Origin: CALBPI01 sp038533155 | Lineage (GTDB): Bacteria > Pseudomonadota > Gammaproteobacteria > Steroidobacterales > Woeseiaceae | Length of the DNA stretch: 34,836 nt | NCBI GenBank assembly: GCA_038533155.1 | Contig: JBCAZH010000030.1 | Location: 1-34,836 of the forward strand | Direction of reading: 5' to 3' | Part shown: positions 1 through 6,860 of the stretch, piece after piece | How the letters are laid out: each line of letters opens with the position of its first letter | How positions within the stretch are numbered: the first letter of the stretch is position 1 | Notes under the pieces: model-generated | What the model was told of the DNA's origin: nothing | The model's input: only the letters and a program-made list of their open reading frames with translations | Database searches by the model: none | Translations under genes and position numbers: made by a program

Positions 1-367
1 CGCGGCGCAATACTGCTTTGACCCGCGCAACAACTTCCCGCGGACTGAAGGGCTTACAGACGTAATCATCAGCGCCTAGCTCGAGACCGAGTAGACGATC
101 GATTTCGTCGACACGAGCCGTCAACATGATGATGGGGACTTCCGACCGCGCCCTCACGGCGCGGCACACGGCGAGACCATCCATTCCAGGTAACATCAGA
201 TCAAGTAGGATCAGGTTAGGTTCAAGATCGTCGAATGCACTGAGGACAGCGTCCCCTCGGTCCAAGCAATGGGTCCGAAAGTGATCTCGTCGTAGGTAAT
301 CATCGAGTAGCGATGAAATTTTCGGCTCATCTTCGACAATGAAGACTAGCGGCGCTTCATCACTCAT
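1..367 (-). CDS. baeR: BaeR-like response regulator (OmpR family), partial: C-terminus beyond window
   Basis: Receiver-domain half of a response regulator that is phosphorylated by the adjacent sensor kinase. Reading the minus strand from ATG at 367 gives 122 residues. The acidic pair is at E12-D13, the phospho-acceptor aspartate is D56 in the stretch LILLDLMLPGMDG, the conserved Thr is in MLTAR (T83), and the invariant Lys is in the KPF motif (K105). The DNA-binding winged helix expected for the OmpR/PhoB class lies off the left edge, so the class is inferred from the receiver and the partner. The start codon overlaps the end of the kinase gene by 8 bases (ATGAGTGA), so the two are translationally coupled. 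The BaeR name rests on BaeS-like features of the partner and on a BaeR-box-like site upstream of the pair. Confidence 0.85.
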   Translation of the reverse strand, partial: MSDEAPLVFIVEDEPKISSLLDDYLRRDHFRTHCLDRGDAVLSAFDDLEPNLILLDLMLPGMDGLAVCRAVRARSEVPIIMLTARVDEIDRLLGLELGADDYVCKPFSPREVVARVKAVLRR

Positions 368-1781
368 TGGTCTCACCTGTGATCGGTAGTGCAATGCTAA
401 CTTCCAATCCCCCAAGTGGCGAATGCATGGCATTTATCGTCCCATCGTGCGACTCAATTATCGATTTACAGATGGACAGGCCTAAGCCCGAGCCGCCCGA
501 TTCGCGACTGCGAGACTGGTCGGCGCGGAACAACCGATCGAACAAATGCTTGAGTGCCCGGTCGGGCACCCCGGGCGGCGAGTCCGAGAACGATAGACTT
601 GCGTGACTTTCGTTTGCGGATAGAACCACTCGCAGAGTGCCTGGTGGATCCGTGTAACGAAGGGTGTTTTCGATTAGGTTCGTGAACACCTGTCCAAGTC
701 GACCGTCATCCGCTGAGACGAATACGTCGGGCTCAATCGCAGTCTCAAGGTGAATTTGCGCGGCTGCCAGTCGCGGTTCGGTATCGGTGAGAGTCCGCAA
801 CAGCGTATCGGATAGATTGATCGGTATGTGTTGATACTGTGGCGTCCCGTCGTCATAAATCGATAACGTGTGTAGGTCGTCCACCAGCTGACTTAGGCGC
901 GCCACTTCCGCTTGCAGTGATCGTCGAGTTGTATCGCTGAAGTCACGTACGCCGTCCTCGAGCGCATCCAGCTCACCGCGCAATATCGCAAGCGGCGTGC
1001 GCAGCTCGTGCGCGATGTCGGCAACCCAGCGCTGACGTGCATCTCGGTTCTTCTCAAGCGTTTTCGCCAATCGATTAAATGATTGCGCTAAGTTGGTGAA
1101 CTCGTCGTCGCCCGACGCGGAAATCCGCGTCTCAAGATTTCCTGCGGCAACCGCATCTGCACCCTTGACCAAACGTTGGATCGGTTTGGTGATCCGACGC
1201 ATCAGCGGGACGCTCAAGAGGGCTGCTAGCGCCAGCGCGGCGATGGCGCTGATGACGATGGCGCGTTTTTGCTGGTCGGAAAAAGCTTGGTCAGTCGCGT
1301 TGCTCAATACTGCGCGCACTGAAATCTCCAAGAACCCAACGGTTTCGCCGTTCAATTCGACGGGAACCAACCGATGTCTCTCGTTTCGTAACGGTGCGGG
1401 TATGATGATGGTCTTGTCAGCGTCGAGAAGCGCTACGTGTCCCGCGTCGAGTGATTCCGGAGCGGGTCTTGGGCTGCGCAACGGTTGGTCGGGTCCGGGA
1501 CCGCGACGTGGAGGGCCACCGCGACCGCCAGGGCCACGCTGCGCGAGGAGTTCAAACCAACGCCTCGGGTTGTCCCTAAGTAATGACCAATCACCATCGC
1601 GTGCGTAGATATCGGCGAGTTCGGTGACGGCATTGCGGGTCGCGTCGACTTCGTGAGCTGCCACATACTCCAGAAAGCCGCGATTGAAACTCCAGCGCAT
1701 CGCAATTGCGCTGAACACCAGAACCAACACGCTAATTAGAAGCGAGTGCAAGAAAACCCGCTGACCTATACCCGTACGCAT
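360..1781 (-). CDS. baeS: BaeS-like envelope-stress sensor histidine kinase
   Basis: Inner-membrane sensor kinase, 473 residues from ATG at 1781. A longer frame opens at 1892, but it overlaps the divergent gene, and the MRTGIGQRVF start followed directly by a membrane segment is the typical kinase start. Layout: TM1 about 9-27, periplasmic region about 30-172, TM2 about 174-195, HAMP about 195-248, HisKA with phospho-acceptor H258 in ADIAHELRTPLAILRGEL (very close to BaeS proteins), and HATPase with the N box around 367-375, a G1-like region at 400-405 and GGSGLGLS at 429-436. The periplasmic part holds a low-complexity Gly/Pro/Arg stretch (about 82-106), unusual for a ligand-sensing loop. 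In enterobacteria BaeSR responds to envelope stress, including metals and indole-like compounds. Whether that holds here is inference. Confidence 0.88.
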   Translation of the reverse strand: MRTGIGQRVFLHSLLISVLVLVFSAIAMRWSFNRGFLEYVAAHEVDATRNAVTELADIYARDGDWSLLRDNPRRWFELLAQRGPGGRGGPPRRGPGPDQPLRSPRPAPESLDAGHVALLDADKTIIIPAPLRNERHRLVPVELNGETVGFLEISVRAVLSNATDQAFSDQQKRAIVISAIAALALAALLSVPLMRRITKPIQRLVKGADAVAAGNLETRISASGDDEFTNLAQSFNRLAKTLEKNRDARQRWVADIAHELRTPLAILRGELDALEDGVRDFSDTTRRSLQAEVARLSQLVDDLHTLSIYDDGTPQYQHIPINLSDTLLRTLTDTEPRLAAAQIHLETAIEPDVFVSADDGRLGQVFTNLIENTLRYTDPPGTLRVVLSANESHASLSFSDSPPGVPDRALKHLFDRLFRADQSRSRESGGSGLGLSICKSIIESHDGTINAMHSPLGGLEVSIALPITGETNE

Positions 1782-1825
1782 GAGTCCAGGATAACAAGTC
1801 CTGCGTTGATTCCATCGACTTCCAC

Positions 1826-1843
1826 AATTTCTCCATATTTGCT
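1826..1843 (+). promoter_or_regulatory. BaeR-box-like site in the divergent spacer
   Basis: The 110-bp spacer between the kinase start (1781) and the lipoprotein start (1892) contains TTTCTCCATATTTG at 1828-1841. The E. coli BaeR consensus as I recall it is TTTTTCTCCATDATTGGC. Aligned over 18 positions, 13 agree, including ten consecutive bases. The position between the two divergent genes fits autoregulation of baeSR plus control of the YHYH/MORN/SCO set. This is a single match judged by eye. Confidence 0.45.
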
Positions 1844-1891
1844 GCACGGCACGGTGGTGTATTGATCGCGTCAGACACCATGGAGCTAACA

Positions 1892-2704
1892 ATGCGATAT
1901 CAAAACTACCTGCTACTGCCGATTTTTGTGCTGTTTGCCGGTTGTGGGAGCAGTTCCGTCAATGAAAGTGCCAACGATGATACTGGCGACGACACGGGCA
2001 ACGACAACGGCGACGAGGTCGCTGAGCTCAGCGATGCATACCTTTGGTTTGGTCAAAATGTCACGATCGCCCAGGATGGAAACGAGGTCGTCATTGAAGC
2101 CACCGGCCGACCCGATCACGAATCCTGCTACTGGGATCCAAGCAATGCGAGTGGTTTGTATGTGGAGTGCGATCCGACGATCACCACGGTGGCGCGAATG
2201 TCACCTGGCTTCATCGAGGAATACAACAACTTGTTCACATTGCGAGTTCCCGTTGAGCCCCAGCTCGCCTCGACGCCTTCGGCAACCTCACTGGGTCCCG
2301 TCGGGATCGCTGTGAGCGGCGCGCCGATTTTCAACGATCAGGAAGGACCGAACATCGCGTTAAACACAGGCGTGATTAGTGGGTTCGATCGGAGTGGTGC
2401 GCACACCGGCCCATCGACATATCACTATCACTTGGAGCCGAAGCTGATCACGAATGATGACTATGAGTTAGTCGGCGTCATGGCGGACGGTTTCTTCCTC
2501 TATGGCCGGCGCGACTACATGACAGGGGACTACCCGACCGACCTTGATGAATCCGGGGGTCATATTGGGTTTACACAACATTCTGGCACCGAGCCTGGTG
2601 ATGAGGTCTACCACTACCACATCCAAAATGAGTTCTATCTCGGGGCCTATTACTTGCTCTTCCCAGGTGACTACCAAGGAACACCGAGCAATATCGGAAC
2701 CTGA
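1892..2704 (+). CDS. YHYH-domain lipoprotein
   Basis: Predicted lipoprotein of 270 residues. The signal peptide ends in a lipobox LFAG/C with lipidated C18. It is followed by an Asp/Asn/Gly/Thr-rich flexible linker (about 24-42) and then a globular domain carrying two YHYH motifs (177-180 and 240-243), the hallmark of the YHYH family (PF14240), whose function is not established. The His-rich motifs make metal binding plausible, and the SCO-type copper/thiol protein two genes downstream points the same way, but this is inference. Start choice: ATG at 1892 has GGAG eight bases upstream (1881-1884); upstream in-frame ATGs at 1862 and 1880 lack a ribosome site. The gene leads a rightward set and is divergent from the BaeS-like kinase. 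Confidence 0.8.
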   Translation: MRYQNYLLLPIFVLFAGCGSSSVNESANDDTGDDTGNDNGDEVAELSDAYLWFGQNVTIAQDGNEVVIEATGRPDHESCYWDPSNASGLYVECDPTITTVARMSPGFIEEYNNLFTLRVPVEPQLASTPSATSLGPVGIAVSGAPIFNDQEGPNIALNTGVISGFDRSGAHTGPSTYHYHLEPKLITNDDYELVGVMADGFFLYGRRDYMTGDYPTDLDESGGHIGFTQHSGTEPGDEVYHYHIQNEFYLGAYYLLFPGDYQGTPSNIGT

Positions 2705-2710
2705 ACTGCC

Positions 2711-3346
2711 ATGCCTGAGAGTGACACCCGTTCCTACCGAACGCCGATCGTCATCGCGCTAATCGCGTGCTTTCTAGTCTTTTTGGTCACGTCCGACAAC
2801 GTGCTCTTGGCGTGGACCACAGTGTTGTCGAAAGCGACTGTTCAGAGGGTCGACCTGGCTGAGGTGAGCATTGACCGACCTAGTGGCTTGCGGGTCGTGG
2901 ACGGCACGGTTTTCAGCGGCGTCGCACTCAGTAGGTACCCGGATGGGCAGCTAGCGAGCGAGGAGCGATTCTTGGACGGTCGCCGACACGGTGTGTTGCG
3001 TCGTTGGTTTCCCTCTGGTGCGCTCGCTTTCGACTCACACTATCGACGTGGAAGGCGTCATGGCGTCACCACCAGCTGGTGGAGCAACGGTCAGATGCGA
3101 TCGCGGACAGTGTACGTCGAAGATCAGCCAGATGGCGTGGTCTGGTATTGGTACAGCACAGGACAGAAGTTCCAACGTGCACAATACGATCGCGGAAAGC
3201 CGATCGGCCTTCAAAAAGGGTGGCGTCGCAACGGCAAACTCTTTAGCAACTTCGAGTATCGCAACGGTCGCGTATACGGCTTGCGAAACTCCAATCTCTG
3301 TGTGGAGCTTGAAAATGAACAATGGTTTGCGCAAACCGACATCTAG
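2711..3346 (+). CDS. MORN-repeat (MORN_2/YwqK-like) membrane-anchored protein
   Basis: 211 residues: one N-terminal membrane segment (about 13-31) without a lipobox, then from about residue 60 a series of roughly 20-23-residue repeats of the form G..YPDGQLASEERFLDGRRHG, W..SGALAFDSHYRRGRRHG, WWSNGQMRSRTVYVEDQPDG, WYSTGQKFQRAQYDRGKPIG and WRRNGKLFSNFEYRNGRVYG. These are MORN_2 repeats as found in YwqK-type proteins. They form beta-hairpin repeats and probably bind a protein or envelope surface; no catalytic residues are visible. The gene starts 6 bases after the YHYH gene stops, and its 3' end overlaps the SCO gene by 32 bases, so the three form one operon. The specific role is unknown. Confidence 0.75.
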   Translation: MPESDTRSYRTPIVIALIACFLVFLVTSDNVLLAWTTVLSKATVQRVDLAEVSIDRPSGLRVVDGTVFSGVALSRYPDGQLASEERFLDGRRHGVLRRWFPSGALAFDSHYRRGRRHGVTTSWWSNGQMRSRTVYVEDQPDGVVWYWYSTGQKFQRAQYDRGKPIGLQKGWRRNGKLFSNFEYRNGRVYGLRNSNLCVELENEQWFAQTDI

Positions 3347-4007
3347 TATTCGGTGGTTAGCGTGGTTTTTGGGTTGCGCGGTTTCCGCCATAGTCGTCGC
3401 GTCGGACGAGTTGCCGTACTATGACTCGGCGGATTTCACTCCGGTCTGGTTGGACGCCGACGACAGTCGCCTCGAGAGCATGCACTCGATTGCACCGTTC
3501 TCGCTGACCGATCAACACGGCGATACAGTCAGCGACGAAACGACTCAAGGGCGTCTGTATGTCGTCAGTTTTTTCTTTAGTTCTTGTCCCGGTATCTGCC
3601 CCACGCTCAAATCGCAACTGTCTCGTGTACAAGATCGTTTTCGGGGTGATGAGCGATTGCTGATACTCTCGCATTCGATCCGACCATCAAACGATACGCC
3701 GGAAGTACTTCGGGCGTATGCGACGCGCAACTCGATCGATAGTCCAAACTGGCATCTGCTGACCGGTCCACGGGATGTGATCTATCGATTGGCGAAAACC
3801 TCCTATTTCGCCGATGAGGATCTCGGTGAGGCCTCGAGTCTCGAGCGATTTCTGCATACCGAGAATTTACTCTTGATCGATACACAGCGAAGGATTCGCG
3901 GCGTCTACAATGGGCTTAGCGATGCATCCGTCCGTTATCTTATCGATGACATTGAGTTACTGCTCAGCCAGCAAGTCGGAGCATCCCTGCTCGCGAACGA
4001 GCATTAG
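3315..4007 (+). CDS. SCO1/SenC family copper chaperone / thiol-disulfide protein
   Basis: 230 residues with an N-terminal signal/anchor (about 13-29) and a thioredoxin-like SCO domain. It carries the CxxxC metal/thiol motif C91-PGI-C95 and the conserved distal His H181 (LHTENLLLID), the three ligands used for copper in SCO proteins. SCO proteins help assemble the CuA site of cytochrome oxidase or act as periplasmic thiol reductases. The open frame extends upstream to 2991, but that part reads out of frame through the MORN gene. ATG at 3315 is followed directly by a signal sequence and is the sensible start. It is the last gene of the YHYH-MORN-SCO set and converges on the symporter gene with 18 bases between the stops. 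Confidence 0.88.
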   Translation: MNNGLRKPTSSIRWLAWFLGCAVSAIVVASDELPYYDSADFTPVWLDADDSRLESMHSIAPFSLTDQHGDTVSDETTQGRLYVVSFFFSSCPGICPTLKSQLSRVQDRFRGDERLLILSHSIRPSNDTPEVLRAYATRNSIDSPNWHLLTGPRDVIYRLAKTSYFADEDLGEASSLERFLHTENLLLIDTQRRIRGVYNGLSDASVRYLIDDIELLLSQQVGASLLANEH

Positions 4008-4008
4008 A

Positions 4009-4022
4009 GGCGAGCGGTCGCC
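4009..4022. other. Small hairpin in the convergent 18-base gap
   Basis: GGCGA/TCGCC with a GCGG loop lies between the stops of the SCO gene and the symporter gene. There is no T run on either side, so it is only a weak candidate for a shared terminator. Confidence 0.25.
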
Positions 4023-4025
4023 GAT

Positions 4026-5588
4026 TCACCACCAAGTCGCATAGAGCGCGATCAACATACCGAGTACCGCAAGGCTGCCGAAATTGAAGATAGCGCTGGT
4101 GCTTGTATCAACGGGCGTCTGACTGTGGTCATCGCTAGATTCGGGTGTTCCCATCAATGACACGATGACCCCGACAGTTACGCACATCACGAACACGAGT
4201 CCCACCCGATCGATGAAAGGTAACTCGGGCCACAAGAGGTAGAACGCGAGCGAAAAGGCGAACGACCCCAGTGCCATGGCAAGAGCGCCGTTGGCCGTAG
4301 TGCGTGACCAGAATATACCGAGTCCGAACAGTGCGCAGACGCCGGGCGTGAAGAAGCCTGTGAAGTCTTGAATGAACTGAAAGGCCTGTGTGAATTGGCC
4401 GAGCAAAGGTTTGGCAACGACCATCGCGATTGCCATCGCAGAAACACTGACAACACGACCGATCGTCACAAGCTGTGTTTCACTCGCGTTACCGCCGATC
4501 GAATGACGGTACAGATCCATCGTGAAGATCGTCGAAATGGAGTTCAGCATCGAAGCTAGCGACGAGATGATCGCACCGATCAACGCCGCGAAGACCAGAC
4601 CGAGAAGCCCAGCCGGTAGCAGGTTCATCATCGTCGGATACGCTTGATCGGGTCGAGACAGTTCTGGCGCCAGTACGATCGCGGCAACGCCGGGCAATAC
4701 GACAATGATCGGTGTCAGCATCTTCAAAAATGCTGCGAACAGAATGCCTTTCTGTGCTTCGGCGGGGCTCTTTGCAGCCAACGCGCGTTGGATAATGTAC
4801 TGATTGAATCCCCAGTACGAAAAGTGCATGACCCACATGCCCCCGATCAAAACTGAGATCCCGGGCAATAGCGCGTAGTACGGCGAGTCCTTCGTAAAGA
4901 TGAGGTCGAACTTCTCCGGCACACGATCAAGCAAGGTCGTGAAACCGGCGATGGCGCCTTGATTACCGGACACTTGGTCCAGCGCAATTGCGACGATGAA
5001 CAGACCACCGACGATCAGTAAGACCACTTGAATGATATCGGTCATTGCGACCGCGCGTAGTCCACCGTATAGCGAGTAGGCCAGGGCGAAAGCGCCGAGC
5101 CCAATCATGCCGAGCGTCAAATCGAGGCCGGCGACCGTTTGTACAGCGAGCGCGCCCAACCACAAGATCGACGTCAGATTGACGAACACGTAAACGACGA
5201 TCCAAAAGACCGCCATGACGTTGCGGACACGGTGATCGAACCGTTGTTCCAAAAACTGCGGCATCGTGTAGATTTTTCGCTGCAGGAACACCGGCAGCAG
5301 AAACTTACCGACGATGATGAGCGCTATCGCTGCCGTCCACTCATAGACGCCTATCGCGATTCCCATCTCCCATGCGGAGCCGGACATGCCGATGATCTGC
5401 TCGGCCGAGATATTGGCCGCAATCAAAGAGGCACCGATTGCCCACCATGGTAGTGCACGACTAGCGAGGAAGTAATCACTGGCATTCTTGGTTGTGTCGG
5501 CAGGTTGTCGACTGACAATCTGCGCGATGATCAAAAGGCCAATGGCGTAGGTAGCGAAGACGACTAGGTCCAGCGTGGCAAGCGTCAT
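4026..5588 (-). CDS. Na+/sugar symporter, SSS family (vSGLT-like)
   Basis: 520-residue polytopic membrane protein of the solute:sodium symporter family. Starting with MTLATLDLVVFATYAIGLL, it shows many hydrophobic helices, the early SDYFLASRALPWWAIGASL segment, NISAEQIIGMSGSAWEMG, SLYGGLRAVAMTDIIQ and SSLASMLNSISTIFTMDLY. These match the Vibrio Na+/galactose transporter vSGLT family in order. Substrate in this locus is probably glucose, cellobiose or a related sugar (inference). ATG at 5588 has a good ribosome site (GGAGA). It is the last gene of the nine-gene operon, 14 bases after the CBM9-like gene. A second, unrelated cation symporter (GPH family) is encoded in the same operon. Confidence 0.88.
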   Translation of the reverse strand: MTLATLDLVVFATYAIGLLIIAQIVSRQPADTTKNASDYFLASRALPWWAIGASLIAANISAEQIIGMSGSAWEMGIAIGVYEWTAAIALIIVGKFLLPVFLQRKIYTMPQFLEQRFDHRVRNVMAVFWIVVYVFVNLTSILWLGALAVQTVAGLDLTLGMIGLGAFALAYSLYGGLRAVAMTDIIQVVLLIVGGLFIVAIALDQVSGNQGAIAGFTTLLDRVPEKFDLIFTKDSPYYALLPGISVLIGGMWVMHFSYWGFNQYIIQRALAAKSPAEAQKGILFAAFLKMLTPIIVVLPGVAAIVLAPELSRPDQAYPTMMNLLPAGLLGLVFAALIGAIISSLASMLNSISTIFTMDLYRHSIGGNASETQLVTIGRVVSVSAMAIAMVVAKPLLGQFTQAFQFIQDFTGFFTPGVCALFGLGIFWSRTTANGALAMALGSFAFSLAFYLLWPELPFIDRVGLVFVMCVTVGVIVSLMGTPESSDDHSQTPVDTSTSAIFNFGSLAVLGMLIALYATWW

Positions 5589-5602
5589 TATTATTATCTC
5601 CG

Positions 5603-6340
5603 TTAGTGTGCTGTCGGCTTGGTCAAAGTGATCGAGCCGAACACATCACTGGTCTTGTAGCCGAGGTTTTTATCGCCATCGATAGGTGTGATGTCCTGGT
5701 CGCCCATGAAGTGCTGGCGGCCGTTGGGGTCATCGGCGTCGCAGTAGGCGAGCATGAATCGAATGGTCTCGCCGTTGTGTAGCTGCCGGAACCCGGTCAG
5801 TTCACGGCCGCTGCCATCGTGTGTGGCGATTCGGATCTTGGCTTCCCAAACGATGCGGTTGTCGTCGCCATTCCTTCTCTGCCAGTACGACTCCACGTGA
5901 TCCGGAAATACAGCAGGACCGTCCGGTGCGATATCGACCGACTGATTGTCGAGCGCAACGTGGTAGGCAAATGCCCGAAAATCATTTTGATGTGGGCCAG
6001 TTTCGCCGTCCGCATCCACAAAGATTTCCAGCGCATCGTCATCCCAGTAAGCCACCAGTGGATCGGGCCGTGCGTCAATCAGCACATCATCTTGCAGCTC
6101 TGCGAGAAGGAAGAGCGCATCTTCGCGCCACAAAAGTTTGAACCGTCCACTGAAGTCTTCCGCGGCGGGTGAGTCTCCGATCATCACTTGATCGATTGGG
6201 CGCCACATCGCAGCGTCCCATAGCATCGGGTCGATTTTTCCGTCGATGGTAGGCGGTTGTCCCTTGGCGTACGGCACCTCGTAGGCGTTGGCGCATGCGA
6301 CCAAGAGACTCGCAACGAAGACGACGGGGACTTTATGCAT
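5603..6340 (-). CDS. Secreted CBM9-like (DOMON-type) carbohydrate-binding protein
   Basis: 245 residues: a signal peptide (MHKVPVVFVASLLVACANA) that could be lipidated at C16 (LVAC) or cleaved after ANA, then a single domain with the CBM9-like pattern: PPTIDGKIDPMLWDAAMW near the start, FKLLWREDALFLLAELQDD, and DDDALEIFVDADGE in the middle. Such domains bind sugar ends, and family-9 modules typically recognise reducing ends of glucans or xylans. No catalytic domain is attached, so it may be a periplasmic or surface binding protein for oligosaccharides. It overlaps the gluconokinase gene by 8 bases at its 5' end. Confidence 0.75.
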   Translation of the reverse strand: MHKVPVVFVASLLVACANAYEVPYAKGQPPTIDGKIDPMLWDAAMWRPIDQVMIGDSPAAEDFSGRFKLLWREDALFLLAELQDDVLIDARPDPLVAYWDDDALEIFVDADGETGPHQNDFRAFAYHVALDNQSVDIAPDGPAVFPDHVESYWQRRNGDDNRIVWEAKIRIATHDGSGRELTGFRQLHNGETIRFMLAYCDADDPNGRQHFMGDQDITPIDGDKNLGYKTSDVFGSITLTKPTAH

Positions 6341-6860
6341 GAGAGACCTTTTTAACTTGGTTCAGAGTGGTCAGTGCGACCGTCAGAAGGGTTTGTGGTG
6401 TGTCGGCGGCGTTCAACCGCACCACATCCGGTTCATCGATAGGCGGCTCGAGTGCTCGGTATTGGCTTGATAGCAGGTCGACCGGCATGAAGTGATTTTC
6501 TCGCAGCTGGAGTCGCTCTGCGATCATGTCGGAACTGCAGTCCAGGAAAAGAAACTGGGTGGACATGCCCGCGTTCCTGAGCATGTCGCGATGCACACGG
6601 CGCAGGGCGCTATGCGCCATCACGCAGGATTGGTTTCGTGCGGCGAGCTCGCGAAGCTGTTCGACGATAGCGAACATCCAGGGCTCGCGGTCACTGTCAC
6701 TGAGCGGCTGTCCCGAGCGCATCTGTGCGCGACTCTCGTCGCTGTGAAAGTCGTCCGCTTCAACAAATGGCCAATTCATCTCAGTTGCCAATGCACGGCT
6801 GAGCGTGCTCTTTCCAGAACCGCTCACTCCCATGCAAACGACCAGCAACGGTGTACCCAT
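6333..6860 (-). CDS. gntK: Gluconokinase (D-gluconate to 6-phosphogluconate)
   Basis: 175-residue cytoplasmic kinase. P-loop GVSGSGKST at 11-19, the ADDFHSDESRAQMRSGQPLSDSDREPW block typical of GntK, the SALRRVHRDMLR segment (usual family form SALKRxYRDxLR) and the C-terminal HFMPVDLLSSQYRALEPP signature. An in-frame ATG at 6881 exists, but ATG at 6860 overlaps the stop of the phosphorylase gene (TAATG) and gives the normal family N-terminus. Coupling to the GH94 gene suggests it takes gluconate released from cellobionate into the pentose phosphate or Entner-Doudoroff pathway. Confidence 0.93.
   Translation of the reverse strand: MGTPLLVVCMGVSGSGKSTLSRALATEMNWPFVEADDFHSDESRAQMRSGQPLSDSDREPWMFAIVEQLRELAARNQSCVMAHSALRRVHRDMLRNAGMSTQFLFLDCSSDMIAERLQLRENHFMPVDLLSSQYRALEPPIDEPDVVRLNAADTPQTLLTVALTTLNQVKKVSHA

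Noticed and set aside
1093..1608. 171-residue plus-strand frame across the BaeS-like kinase
   Set aside because: It is the shadow of the HAMP and periplasmic coding region; its composition is rich in Ser, Arg and Pro and there is no plausible start site.
2991..3314. Long N-terminal extension of the SCO protein
   Set aside because: These bases are read by the MORN-repeat gene in another frame. The start at 3315 is followed directly by a normal signal/anchor and the SCO fold.
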